A DNA stretch of 64,000 nt from Archangium lipolyticum (GTDB lineage: Bacteria > Myxococcota > Myxococcia > Myxococcales > Myxococcaceae): NCBI RefSeq assembly GCF_024623785.1, contig NZ_JANKBZ010000026.1:116525-180524 (forward strand), in the 5' to 3' direction. Within the stretch, counting starts at the first letter, position 1, and every line of letters begins with the position of its first letter. Under the pieces are notes generated by a model, which searched no databases, was not told where the DNA came from, and saw only the letters and a program-made list of their open reading frames with translations. Made by a program: the position numbers and the translations under genes. This document shows, piece after piece, positions 19,738 through 28,751 of this stretch.

Positions 19738-19828
19738 GGAGCGCCGGTATAGCGCCAAAGCCGTCGCTTTGCCCTGGTCAGACCGCCCCACCCCGTGAGA
19801 AGAGGCGCCCCAGCGTCACGCATCCGTC

Positions 19829-20449
19829 ATGCCCCGTCCCCGTCTGCTCCCCGATCCCGTCGGCCTGCATCTGGCCAACCTCGAAACTCCACCCGACTGG
19901 GATGCGGAGTTCGGCTTCTCCGGCCCCCTGGAGCTGGAAATCGGCTCCGGCGCTGGCGGCCACGCGCTGGAGTATTGCCGGCGCCACCCCGAGGTGCGCT
20001 TCGTCGCCTTCGAGTGGCGCAAGAAGTACGCGCGAGACACCCTGGACCGCGCCACCAAGATGGGCCTGCGCAACCTGCGCGTCATGGAGGCCGACGCGCG
20101 CTTCGTGGTGCCGCGCATCTTCGCCTCGGGCTCGCTGGACGTCATCCACCTGCAGTTCCCCGACCCCTGGTGGAAGCGCGCCCACTTCAAGCGCGCCGTC
20201 ATCCAGCCCGAGTTCGCCCGTCTCCTGCTGGACCGGATGAAGCCGGGCGGCCTCTTCGACATGCGCACGGACGTGCAGGACCGCGGCGTCGCCATGCTGG
20301 CCATCCTCGAGGACGTCGGCTTCGTCAATCCGCTCGGCAAGGGGGTGTTCCACCCCTATGACCCCGAGGAGGTCCCCTCCACGCGCGAGCGGCGCTACCT
20401 GGCCAGCGGCGAGCCCGTGTACCGCGGCCGTCTGCGCAAACCCACCTGA
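19829..20449 (+). CDS. trmB: tRNA (guanine-N7-)-methyltransferase TrmB
   Basis: SAM-dependent enzyme that methylates G46 in the tRNA variable loop. SAM-binding motif LELEIGSGAGGHAL (about residues 34-47), acidic residue in VAFEWRKKYA, and the TrmB motif LQFPDPWWKRAHFKRA. 206 residues, slightly short of the E. coli enzyme but complete. Divergent from ribF. Confidence 0.92.
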   Translation: MPRPRLLPDPVGLHLANLETPPDWDAEFGFSGPLELEIGSGAGGHALEYCRRHPEVRFVAFEWRKKYARDTLDRATKMGLRNLRVMEADARFVVPRIFASGSLDVIHLQFPDPWWKRAHFKRAVIQPEFARLLLDRMKPGGLFDMRTDVQDRGVAMLAILEDVGFVNPLGKGVFHPYDPEEVPSTRERRYLASGEPVYRGRLRKPT

Positions 20450-20646
20450 GGCGTCACCACCTTCTCCCACTTCCCGTCGACCGGGAGTGATGTAGGCGGA
20501 GGTATACGCCACTCGTCCCGCTCCAGCCGGGTCCACGGCTCCCGCCCCAGCGGGCTGGCGGGCGAGTGACTTGGCAGCACGTCCCTTCCGGGAAAGAATC
20601 GGCGGACCTCGGAAGTCCGAAAAGCACCCAGGTGAACGGCAGCGAT

Positions 20647-21723
20647 ATGGCGGACGGCTCGATCAGGAAGACGGGAGAGACAGTCCGCCGCACCGGCTCC
20701 ACGACCTCGTACGCCAACCGCACCATCCTGGTCGTCGATGACGATCCGGCCAACATCACGCACGTGCGCGAGGGCCTGGCCTCACACGGCTACCGCTTCC
20801 GCGAGGCGCTCGACGGAGCCGAGGCGCTGCGCTCCGTGCGCGAGGTCCGCCCGGACCTCATCATCATGGACGTGGAGATGCCACGGCTGGGCGGAGTGGA
20901 GGTGTGCCGCATCATCAAGGCCAACGGGGGCGAGGGCGGCTTCGGCTTCATCCCCATCATCCTGGTGACGGCGCGGCAGGCGGGAGGAAAGATCGAAGGC
21001 CTGGAGCTGGGGGCGGACGACTACCTGGTCAAGCCCTTCGACATGCTGGAGCTCTCCGCACGCGTGAAGTCCATGCTGCGCCTCAAGGCGCTGCAGGACA
21101 CGCTGATGGAGAAGAACCGCGAGTTGGACCACAAGAACCGCGAGCTGGACCGGGCCAACAAGGAGCTGGCGCAGAAGCGCGAGGAGCTGCTGGCCCTCAC
21201 CCGCACGGATGCGCTCACCGGCCTGAGCAACCGCCGCTACTTCGAGGAGCGGCTGGCCGAGGAGTTCGCCCGCGCCACGCGCTACCGCTCGCCGCTGGCG
21301 CTGGTGATGCTGGACATCGACCACTTCAAGCGGATCAACGACACCTACGGACACCCCTTCGGGGACGAGGTGCTGCGCACCGTGGCCCGCGCGGTGAAGG
21401 GCAAGCTGCGCGAGGTGGACTTCGTGGCGCGCTACGGCGGCGAGGAGATCATCGCCCTGCTGCCGGAGACGGGCCCCAAGGAGGCGCTCGGGGCGTGCGA
21501 GCGGGTACGCGAGGCCATCGCGGCGCTCCAACTGGAACACCGCGCCCAGGACGGCTCCCGCAAGGAGGTGCGATGCACGGCCTCCCTGGGAGTGGCCAAC
21601 GCACCCGACCCGCGATGGGTGGGAGTAGAGGACCTGCTGCGCGCCGCCGACACCTGCCTCTACGAGGCCAAGGCGGCCGGCCGCAACTGCGTCCGCCAGC
21701 ACAAGGAAGAGGGCTCGGGCTGA
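20647..21723 (+). CDS. Response regulator diguanylate cyclase (REC-GGDEF)
   Basis: Cytoplasmic enzyme making cyclic di-GMP from two GTP. Receiver domain at about residues 24-145 (acidic pocket DDD, phospho-acceptor in LIIMDVEMP, Lys in YLVKPFD), coiled coil linker (ELDHKNRELDRANKELAQKR; dimerisation) and GGDEF domain with the active-site motif RYGGEEI and an RxxD inhibitory site (REVD) five residues before it, so it should be active and product-inhibited. The start at 20647 avoids a 27-residue upstream extension without similarity. No kinase gene sits next to it. Proximity to the pilus genes and to the c-di-GMP-binding domain of PilB suggests, but does not prove, a motility role. Confidence 0.9.
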   Translation: MADGSIRKTGETVRRTGSTTSYANRTILVVDDDPANITHVREGLASHGYRFREALDGAEALRSVREVRPDLIIMDVEMPRLGGVEVCRIIKANGGEGGFGFIPIILVTARQAGGKIEGLELGADDYLVKPFDMLELSARVKSMLRLKALQDTLMEKNRELDHKNRELDRANKELAQKREELLALTRTDALTGLSNRRYFEERLAEEFARATRYRSPLALVMLDIDHFKRINDTYGHPFGDEVLRTVARAVKGKLREVDFVARYGGEEIIALLPETGPKEALGACERVREAIAALQLEHRAQDGSRKEVRCTASLGVANAPDPRWVGVEDLLRAADTCLYEAKAAGRNCVRQHKEEGSG

Positions 21724-21769
21724 CACTGCCCCTTGGCGAGCGCGGCGCTTTGGCCTAGATGGCTGATTC

Positions 21770-22186
21770 ATGCGCCTGCTGCCCACGATGCCGCTGCTCC
21801 TGCTGGCCCTGCTGGCCCTCGGGGGGTGCGGCCGAACCGGCTTCGACACGCCCGACAAGGCCTACAGGACCTTCCACTCCCATGTGCGCAACGGGGAGTA
21901 CAAGGCGGCCTGGGCGGCCCTCTCCAAGCCCACCCAGGACACCCTCCAGCAGCGGGCCCAGGCGGCGGCCCAGGCATCCGGAGGCGCGGTGAAGGCGGAC
22001 CCGTTAGCCTTCTTTTTCGCGAATGTTCCTCCGCCAGCCGATGTTACGGAGGTCACGCTGGCGAGCGAGGAGGGGGACGTGGCGACGGTGGGCGTGGTTT
22101 CCTCGAGTGGAAAGAGCCAGGTCCGGATGGTTCGAGAACCGTCCGGATGGAAGGTAGACCTTACGGATTCCCTCCAGCAACCGTGA
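21770..22186 (+). CDS. Small lipoprotein of unknown function
   Basis: 138 residues. Signal peptide with lipobox LGGC (Cys20); the rest, DTPDKAYRTFHSHVRNGEYKA onward, resembles the short NTF2-like/DUF4878-type lipoproteins that begin with a 'tPeeay..f..a...gd...a...l' helix pair. A mid-region Ala/Gln helix is followed by beta strands ending at residue 135. No catalytic residues recognised. Likely exported and anchored to a membrane. Confidence 0.75.
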   Translation: MRLLPTMPLLLLALLALGGCGRTGFDTPDKAYRTFHSHVRNGEYKAAWAALSKPTQDTLQQRAQAAAQASGGAVKADPLAFFFANVPPPADVTEVTLASEEGDVATVGVVSSSGKSQVRMVREPSGWKVDLTDSLQQP

Positions 22187-22236
22187 GACCAGGCCGCACC
22201 CAGGCCGCTCGCGCCTCAATCAGGTAGCATACGAAC

Positions 22237-23445
22237 GTGAACGATCGGAAGACACGGCGGATCGCCCCCGCAGTCGAGGTCATCCGGCGCCCGGCCGCCA
22301 CTCCCGGCACCCCCGCGCCCACCCCGACGCCCGCGAGCGCTGTCAGCCCGCGCCCTACCCCCACTCCCACCACGCGGCCCACGCCGACCCCGACGGCCCC
22401 TCCTACGCCGTCGTCTCCCCCGGTCCCCGTGACACCCCGCTCCGTGGTGCCCTCCACCGCCGCGCCCCGGCCCGCGCCCACCCCGACGGCCCCTCCTACG
22501 CCGTCTCCCCCGGTCCCCGTGACGCCCCGCTCCGTGGTGCCCGGCTCCGCGCCCTCGCCCCGTCCCGGCCCCTCGGCGGGCCGCGCGCCGGGGATGGGCT
22601 CGATGGGTGCCCGCCCCGGAGGTGGCTTCGGCCGCCCGAGGGCGCCCCGCCCGCCCCCCCCCCCCGAGCAGATCCTCGCGCTCGCCACCAAGGAGCACGT
22701 GCCGGCGCGCATCGCCAAGGGCGAGCTCGAGGGCAAGATGAAGTGCCGGGTGTGGCGCAAGCTGCACGCCGAGGAGGCGAAGCGCTTCGACCAGGTGTAC
22801 GAGCTGATGGGCAAGAACCCGGGCCTGTCGCTCCCGGATGCCTTCGGCGTGCTGCAGAGCGGCCTGACCGTGGCCGAGTTCCTCTCGCGCAAGGAGCGCA
22901 CCCAGCGCAAGGCCGCCGTGAAGCAGGCCCGCGGAGAGGTGGATGACACCTCGGTGGCCACCTTCATCAACGGGCTCCTGGAGTCGAAGACGGAGCTGGC
23001 CATCGTGCTGGGCGAGCGCACCGTGCTCGACACCGTCGCGAGCGTGGAGCCCATCTCCTTCGTGCTCGGCCGCAGCGGGCGCATGGAGAAGCTCCAGGTC
23101 GTCATGATCACCCGCCGCTCGGATTGGGAGCAGCTCACGCCCCAGCTCGAGCGCGACCAGAAGCTGGCCCAGAAGCCCGCCAACGTCGCGCGTCAGCCGG
23201 ACAAGCGGCCCTACTCCGACCCCCGCCCCTTCCTCCCCCACCAGGGCGAGCTCGTGAAGCTGACGCTGCGCAACGGCATCCAGCTCTCCATGCCGCTGCG
23301 CGTGGTCGGCCGGTTCGACCTCATCGTCGGCGAGGACGGACACGAGGTCTTCATCCCCCTGCACGCGCTCGTGCGCTTCTCCCCCGCGGATGCCGCGGAG
23401 ACGGACCCGGCCGACGCGTCCGACGAGCCCGGGCAGAACGACTAG
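22237..23445 (+). CDS. Proline-rich protein with two Hfq/Sm-like segments
   Basis: 402 residues, GTG start. Residues about 20-145 are a Pro/Thr/Ala-rich, repetitive, disordered arm. Residues 146-232 are mostly helical and charged (KMKCRVWRKLHAEEAKRF, FLSRKERTQRK). Two further segments look like Sm folds to my eye: about 235-295 (FINGLLESKTELAIVLGER ... ISFVLGR ... LQVVMI) and about 334-385 (VKLTLRNGIQLSMPLRVVG, RFDLIVG, EVFIPLHALVRFSP), the latter recalling Hfq Sm1 (IYLVNGIKLQG, FDQFVILL) and Sm2 (YKHAISTVVP). No family name recognised; RNA binding is inference only. It lies 15 bp upstream of the cupredoxin gene. Confidence 0.6.
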   Translation: MNDRKTRRIAPAVEVIRRPAATPGTPAPTPTPASAVSPRPTPTPTTRPTPTPTAPPTPSSPPVPVTPRSVVPSTAAPRPAPTPTAPPTPSPPVPVTPRSVVPGSAPSPRPGPSAGRAPGMGSMGARPGGGFGRPRAPRPPPPPEQILALATKEHVPARIAKGELEGKMKCRVWRKLHAEEAKRFDQVYELMGKNPGLSLPDAFGVLQSGLTVAEFLSRKERTQRKAAVKQARGEVDDTSVATFINGLLESKTELAIVLGERTVLDTVASVEPISFVLGRSGRMEKLQVVMITRRSDWEQLTPQLERDQKLAQKPANVARQPDKRPYSDPRPFLPHQGELVKLTLRNGIQLSMPLRVVGRFDLIVGEDGHEVFIPLHALVRFSPADAAETDPADASDEPGQND

Positions 23446-23460
23446 CCCCGAGGAACACCG

Positions 23461-23889
23461 ATGTCCTTCTTCTCCAAGATCATCAAGCCGCTGCTGGCCC
23501 TCGCCCTGGCGGGCGCGGTGCTGACCGCCGGGCAGGGCTGCTCCAAGCCCGCGAGCCCGCCGGCGCCCTCCAAGCCCGCCGCAACCGCCCCCGCGGCCCA
23601 GGAGGCGAAGAAGCCCGGTGAGCCGCGCACCATCGCGCTCTCCGTCACCGAGAAGGGCTACGAGCCGAGCCCCGTCACCCTCAAGCAGGGCGAGCCCGTG
23701 AAGCTGGTGCTGACCCGGACCACGGAGCAAACCTGCGCGACGGAGATCGTCCTCGAGGACTACGGCATCGACGCGAAGCTCCCCCTCAACCAGCCGGTGG
23801 AGGTGTCCTTCACCCCCACCAAGACGGGCAAGCTCGTCTACGGCTGCGCCATGGGGAAGATGATCAGCGGCGTGTTCATGGTGGAGTGA
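23461..23889 (+). CDS. Cupredoxin-like lipoprotein
   Basis: 142 residues with a signal peptide and a candidate lipobox (AGQGC, Cys27), a Pro/Ala linker and a cupredoxin-fold domain from about residue 55. The domain keeps the family's Cys in TCATEIVL and the C-terminal loop YGCAMGKMISGVFMV, in which Cys and Met residues could hold copper. This resembles EfeO-type/Cupredoxin_1 proteins. A role in copper handling or electron transfer is inference. GAGGAA eight bases upstream supports the ATG. Ends in the terminator at 23908. Confidence 0.8.
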   Translation: MSFFSKIIKPLLALALAGAVLTAGQGCSKPASPPAPSKPAATAPAAQEAKKPGEPRTIALSVTEKGYEPSPVTLKQGEPVKLVLTRTTEQTCATEIVLEDYGIDAKLPLNQPVEVSFTPTKTGKLVYGCAMGKMISGVFMVE

Positions 23890-23907
23890 GCCCACCGGAC
23901 ACGGCGA

Positions 23908-23952
23908 GGGGGCCGGCCACCCGACGCGGGTGGAGGCCCCCTTCGTGTTTTC
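23908..23952 (+). terminator. Rho-independent terminator
   Basis: GGGGGCC pairs with GGCCCCC, enclosing a second hairpin (CACCC/GGGTG), followed by TTCGTGTTTTC. Ends the lipoprotein/cupredoxin transcript just before the convergent membrane-protein gene. Confidence 0.75.
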
Positions 23953-23954
23953 AT

Positions 23955-25481
23955 TCAGTACTGGCACGGGAGCGGCCGCACCAGCTCCGACGCCCGGTGG
24001 CGCGCGAGGTGGAAGGCCGGCCAGCCTCCCGGCATGGGCTCGGTGAAGCGGCAGAACCGGCTCCGGATGTTCGTCGCGAACGTGCCCTCGGGACTGCGGG
24101 CCAGGTGCGCGGCGAGCTCCGGCGCGGCGTCCTCGGACAGCGACTGCAGCATGTAGGACTCGTCCAGCGTGGAGCCCTCCACGGAGCGCTCGAGGTTGCC
24201 GCGCGCGATGAAGGCATCCGGGTTGAGCACGTTGAGCGCCGCGAGGAAGCCGAGCGCGCCGACGAAGGCGCCGATGGCGAAGCGCTCCGGCCGCCACCAC
24301 AGCGTCACCGCGCGCCAGACGAGCACCCCGGCCAGGGCCACCATGAAGACATGCGTGTACACGCGCAGGTGCGTGTAGCCGTAGGCGGACTCGTAGAGCG
24401 CCATGCGCTTCACCGCCGAGGCGAGGATGACCAGCACCAGGCCCACCATCGCCGTGCACGAGGCCCGGAAGGCGGTGAGCTGACCCTGGCTCCGCAGCCG
24501 CGTCCAGCGCGCCAGCGCCAGGCTGAGGCCCAGCGTCATCACCGACACCGTGAGCAGTTCGAAGAAGCCGCGCCTAGCGTACTCGGAATAGGTGAGCCCC
24601 GAGGGCAGGTGCGCCGCGCCGAAGAGGAAGGCGAGCTGGATGCCGGCGAAGCCCAGGAAGAGCAGGTCCACCAACCCCACGAGCGTGAGTGCCTCGGTGA
24701 AGCCCAGGCGGGGCACGGCCGGAGTGACTTCCGTCTCCCCCGCCTCGGAACCATGGCGGCGCCGTCGCAGCGCATGGGCCAGCAGGCCGAGCACCCCGAA
24801 CGCGCTCCCGCCGGCGAACACCGCCCGCCAGAGCGTGTCCAGGAACGTCAGGTCCGAGCCGAAGGACAGCACCCGCCCCACCGCCTCCTCGAAGACGGCG
24901 TCCGCCGAGACGAGCAGGGCCGTGAAGATGAACAGCACGGGCACGGCGAGCAGCGCGCCGCGCAGCACCGGCATCAGCTTGGGCACCTGCGCGCGCGCCG
25001 AGGACAGGTCCACCTCCGCGCGCAACACGCCCGGCGGCAGCAGCGCGGCGCGGAAGAACGTGCCGAACACGGTGAACGGGTAGCTCCACAGCCCGAGCCG
25101 CTCCACGCGCCCGGCCGCCCAGAAGTGCATCACCAGGAGCAGCAGGAAGCCCGAGGCGAGCACGTTGAGCGTGGTGAGGAAGGGGTTGGCGCGCACGAAG
25201 ACCATGCCGGAGAAGAACAGCAGCGGCACGAGCAGCCAGGAGTTGGGACGGGCCCGCTGCCAGCTCTCGCGCCCACCGAGCGCGAGCAACGCCGACACGA
25301 GGAGCACGATGAACAACGGAAACGAGACACCGAGCGCGGGTCCGTCGAAGAGCACCTCGGCGCAGACGCCCAGCCCGAGCGCCGCGAGCAACGTCGCCCG
25401 GGGACGGCGGAGACGGGGCACGGCGGGGGCCGGGGAAACCCCGGCGGTATCGGACGGGAAACCAGAAGCGGCGGTCGTCAT
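23955..25481 (-). CDS. DUF4173-type integral membrane protein
   Basis: About 508 residues with some twelve hydrophobic spans and a hydrophilic C-terminal region. The sequence near the C-terminal end of the membrane part (YTHLRVYTHVFM, then ALNVLNPDAFIARGNLER) is characteristic of DUF4153/DUF4173 proteins, whose function is not established. The ATG at 25481 was chosen because the upstream 48 codons are low-complexity Arg-rich and unlike any signal. Stand-alone gene, divergent from dinG. Confidence 0.78.
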   Translation of the reverse strand: MTTAASGFPSDTAGVSPAPAVPRLRRPRATLLAALGLGVCAEVLFDGPALGVSFPLFIVLLVSALLALGGRESWQRARPNSWLLVPLLFFSGMVFVRANPFLTTLNVLASGFLLLLVMHFWAAGRVERLGLWSYPFTVFGTFFRAALLPPGVLRAEVDLSSARAQVPKLMPVLRGALLAVPVLFIFTALLVSADAVFEEAVGRVLSFGSDLTFLDTLWRAVFAGGSAFGVLGLLAHALRRRRHGSEAGETEVTPAVPRLGFTEALTLVGLVDLLFLGFAGIQLAFLFGAAHLPSGLTYSEYARRGFFELLTVSVMTLGLSLALARWTRLRSQGQLTAFRASCTAMVGLVLVILASAVKRMALYESAYGYTHLRVYTHVFMVALAGVLVWRAVTLWWRPERFAIGAFVGALGFLAALNVLNPDAFIARGNLERSVEGSTLDESYMLQSLSEDAAPELAAHLARSPEGTFATNIRSRFCRFTEPMPGGWPAFHLARHRASELVRPLPCQY

Positions 25482-25797
25482 ACGGGACTCCAGGAGCGCG
25501 AGTTCGTCGCGCGGTGCAGTGCAAGGTTGAGCCCATCCGGCACCCCGGCGACGGCCTCCACGGCGAACGGTCGGTTCGCGGCACCGAGCGGTCGGACGCC
25601 CGTGGGCGTGTGTCCACGCCGCCACGGGTGCGGCCGGTGAACCGCGCTCTCTCCCCGCGTGAAGTCCACGAGCGGAAACTCCTGCTCACCCGTTCCGTTC
25701 CGGCGTCCCCCGGCGAGACTGTCCCCTCCCATCGGACCCCGGACGCCCGGTTTCTCGGCATGACGCCCGAAGACGGCTAGGCTGGCCCTTCTTCCCC
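25482..25797. other. 316-bp intergenic region between divergent genes
   Basis: No credible gene. It holds two CGGTCGG direct repeats (near 25568 and 25589) and an inverted repeat GGCGTG-TGTC-CACGCC at 25605-25620, which could be operator sites for either divergent gene. No confident promoter box seen. Confidence 0.5.
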
Positions 25798-28749
25798 ATG
25801 GGCGGCGCGGCGGAACTCTTCACCCGGCACGTGTTCCTGGACCTCGAGACGACGGGGTTGGATCCGCGCGTCGACGAGGTCATCGAGCTCGGCGCCCTCT
25901 TCGTCGAGAACGGCCAGGTCGTGGACAAGTACGTCCACTTCTTCGCCGCCTCGCGCCCCCTCCCCCTCACCATCCGCCGCCTCACGGGCATCGAGGACGC
26001 GATGCTCGCCGGCCAGCCCCGGCTCGCGCAGAAGGTGCCCGAGCTGCGCAAGCGGCTCGCCGGCTGGACGGTGGTGGCCCACAACGCCTCCTTCGAGAAG
26101 GGCTTCCTCCCGGACCTGCTGGGCCCCATCCGCGCCCCGGTGCTCGACTCGTGCGAGCTGATGCACTACCTGCACCCGGAGCTGTCCAGCCACTCGCTGG
26201 AGGCCCTGCTGCGCTGGGCCGGCAAGGGCCCTCGCTCGCGGCACCGCGCCATGACGGACTGCGAGGCCACCCACGCCGTGCTGGTGCACGCCATGGAGGG
26301 CTGCATCCGCGACGGGCGCGCCGATGACCTCGCCGACCTGCTGGAGACGTTGGATCCGCGCGCCTCGCTGCGGCTCGCGCAGATAGAAGCCGGCGAGGCC
26401 GGGCTGGAGGAGTTGGAGGGAGACATCGACCCGGAGGCGAGACCCCTCGTCTCGGTGCTCACCGGCCTGTGGAACCTGTGCCGGAAACACTCCGCCCCGT
26501 TGAAGCTGGAGGCCACGGGCTTCCTCCCCGGCCGCCCCGAGCGCCTGCGCACCAATGGCACGAAGCCGCCTCCCGAGCCGGAAGAGGACACCCCGGTGGA
26601 GCCCGTCCGCGCCGAGGAGGTGTCGGCGCTGCTCGGCCCCGGAGGCGCCCTGGAGCGCGCGCAGGAGGGCTTCGCGGCCCGGCCCGCGCAGCTCGAGATG
26701 GCCCAGGCCGTGGCGCGCACGCTCTCCGAGGGCGGACAGCTCGCGGTGGAGGCCGGCACGGGCACGGGCAAGTCGCTGGCGTACCTGGCGCCCGCGGCCC
26801 TCTTCGCCGCTCGCAACGGGCGCAAGGTGGGCGTGGCTCCGCACACCAAGACGCTGCAGGACCAGCTCATCGAGAAGGACCTGCCCCGCCTGCACCGCGC
26901 CACCGAGGGCGCCTTCTCGTACGCGCTCCTCAAGGGCCAGACGAACTACCTCTGCCGCCGCCGCGCGCTCGACATCACCCGCGTGGAGCCCGGCATGAGC
27001 CACGCCGCCCGGGCCCCCCGCGCCTATCTGCGCGCCCTGATGCGCCGCGGCCGGGAGGGAGACCTCGACCGGCTGAGCCACTGGTTCCGCGAGCGCTTCC
27101 CCGTGCTGCTCGCGCTGGCACCGGCGGTGCGCTCGGAGGCGGCCACCACGCTGGGCGAGCGCTGCCCGCATTACCACCGCTGCTACTACCACTCGGCGGT
27201 GGCCCAGGCGCGCGACGCGGACGTGCTCGTCATCAACCAGTCGCTCGCCTTCGCGTGGCCCCTGCGCTACCCGAAGCTGGACCACCTGGTGCTCGACGAG
27301 GCGCACGAGGTGGAGGACGTGGCCACCACCGCGCTCTCCTCGGAGCTGTCGGACCTGGCCTTCTCCCGCCTCACCGAGCGGCTGCACGGACGCGACGGAC
27401 GGCGAGGCCTCTTCGCGGAATTGCGGCGGGCGCTGTTCGCCTCGCGGCGCGCGGAGGCCCGCGTGCTGATGAGCGAGGTGGAGAGCTCCCTGCTCTCGGT
27501 GGGCGCGGCCTCGCGGGCCCTGGGCGAGCACGTGATGGGGCTGTGCGAGCCGGCCGCCACGAGCGCCTCGGAGGACGCGGACGAGTCCGCCTACGCGCCG
27601 GAGCTGCGCATTACCGGCGAGGTGCGGGCCTCCGCCGCGTGGGAGCCGGTGCGCGAGGGACTGGTGGAGGTGCGCGAGTGCCTCCAGTCCCTGCACAAGC
27701 TGCTGACGGTGGGGCTGGCGGAGGTGTTGCCGGACCTGGCGGTGAAGATTCCGCCGCTGGAGCGGGAGCTGGCGGGCGCCGTCTCGGAGGTACAGGAACT
27801 GACGACGCTGGCGTCGGAGCTGTCGGACGACCCCTCGGAGGGCCGGTGCTACGCGGCCACGGCGGTGCCTCGCAGGCAGCGCTGGAGCCTGATGGCCCAG
27901 CCGGTGAACGTGGCGGCCTATGTGTCGAGGGACTTCGCGCAACACAAGCGGGCCCTGGTGCTGGCCTCGGCCACGCTGAGCACGGGCACCGAGCGGATGC
28001 CGTACGTGCTCGGCCGGTTGGGACTGGATGGGCGCAACGAGGGGATTCCCCCGCCCCGGCTGCTGCGCGCGCCCACGCCCTTCGATCTGCGCAAGCAGGC
28101 GCTGGTGGTGCTGGTGACGGACGCGCCCCGCGCGCACGAGGAGGCCTTCATCGACTGGGCCGCGATGCGCGTGTCCGGACTGGCGCAGGTGATGGGCGGG
28201 CGCGTGCTGGGACTGTTCGCCTCCACGCGGCGGATGGAGCGCGTGGCGGATCAGGTGAAGGCGAAGCTGGAACCGCAGGGCATCGAGGTGATGCGGCAAT
28301 CGCGAGGGCACGGGCGCTCGCTGGCGGCGCGGCAGGAGAAGGACACCGGCACGGTGCTGCTGGGGACGAAGAGCTTCTGGCAGGGCGTGGACATCCCCGG
28401 CCGGGGCGTGGGGTGCGTCTTCATCGACAAGCTGCCACTGGAGCCCGCCAGCCGCCCGCTGGTGGCCACGCGCGAGGAGGCGCTGGCCCGTGGAGGCAAC
28501 GCGCACCTGGGCTTCCTGTACTACCGGCTGCCTCGGGCACTGCTGATGCTGCGCCAGGGCGTGGGCCGGCTCATCCGCTCGCATGGGGACCGGGGCGTGG
28601 TCGTCATCGCCGATCCTGGTCACCCCAGCTACCGGCAGTTGATCCTGGACGCGCTCGCTGGCTACCGCGTGGAGTTGCTCCCGTGGTCCGAGGCCCGCGT
28701 GCGCCTCTATGCGGCCATCGAGGAGATGGGACTCATCCGCCGAGCGTAA
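25798..28749 (+). CDS. dinG: DnaQ-DinG fusion: 3'-5' exonuclease and XPD-type helicase
   Basis: 983 residues. N-terminal DEDDh exonuclease (D15 and E17 in FLDLETTG; HNASFEKGF where the usual Asp is Glu; HRAMTDCEA), then a DinG/XPD superfamily 2 helicase with Walker A GTGTGKS (320-326), DEAH box (500-503) and C-terminal motifs LASATLS, GTKSFWQGVDIPG and LPRALLMLRQGVGRLIRS. Family role: removal of R-loops or repair intermediates. The Fe-S cluster region has Cys386, Cys456 and Cys462 but Thr451 at the position of the fourth Cys in E. coli DinG spacing (C-x4-C-x5-C), so the cluster may be absent. Its last 105 bp are duplicated at 30883. Confidence 0.92.
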   Translation: MGGAAELFTRHVFLDLETTGLDPRVDEVIELGALFVENGQVVDKYVHFFAASRPLPLTIRRLTGIEDAMLAGQPRLAQKVPELRKRLAGWTVVAHNASFEKGFLPDLLGPIRAPVLDSCELMHYLHPELSSHSLEALLRWAGKGPRSRHRAMTDCEATHAVLVHAMEGCIRDGRADDLADLLETLDPRASLRLAQIEAGEAGLEELEGDIDPEARPLVSVLTGLWNLCRKHSAPLKLEATGFLPGRPERLRTNGTKPPPEPEEDTPVEPVRAEEVSALLGPGGALERAQEGFAARPAQLEMAQAVARTLSEGGQLAVEAGTGTGKSLAYLAPAALFAARNGRKVGVAPHTKTLQDQLIEKDLPRLHRATEGAFSYALLKGQTNYLCRRRALDITRVEPGMSHAARAPRAYLRALMRRGREGDLDRLSHWFRERFPVLLALAPAVRSEAATTLGERCPHYHRCYYHSAVAQARDADVLVINQSLAFAWPLRYPKLDHLVLDEAHEVEDVATTALSSELSDLAFSRLTERLHGRDGRRGLFAELRRALFASRRAEARVLMSEVESSLLSVGAASRALGEHVMGLCEPAATSASEDADESAYAPELRITGEVRASAAWEPVREGLVEVRECLQSLHKLLTVGLAEVLPDLAVKIPPLERELAGAVSEVQELTTLASELSDDPSEGRCYAATAVPRRQRWSLMAQPVNVAAYVSRDFAQHKRALVLASATLSTGTERMPYVLGRLGLDGRNEGIPPPRLLRAPTPFDLRKQALVVLVTDAPRAHEEAFIDWAAMRVSGLAQVMGGRVLGLFASTRRMERVADQVKAKLEPQGIEVMRQSRGHGRSLAARQEKDTGTVLLGTKSFWQGVDIPGRGVGCVFIDKLPLEPASRPLVATREEALARGGNAHLGFLYYRLPRALLMLRQGVGRLIRSHGDRGVVVIADPGHPSYRQLILDALAGYRVELLPWSEARVRLYAAIEEMGLIRRA

Positions 28750-28751
28750 CC
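28645..28751 (+). repeat. 107-bp repeat, copy 1 (3' end of dinG)
   Basis: The last 35 codons of dinG plus two bases match 30883-30989 with about ten mismatches by eye, mostly at third codon positions, and similarity stops abruptly on both sides. This is the intact, in-frame copy. Confidence 0.85.

Noticed and set aside
22290..22550. Repeated CCCCCACGCC-like tracts that could look like a repeat array
   Set aside because: They are in-frame proline-rich codons of the gene at 22237 with no constant repeat-spacer structure, so not CRISPR.
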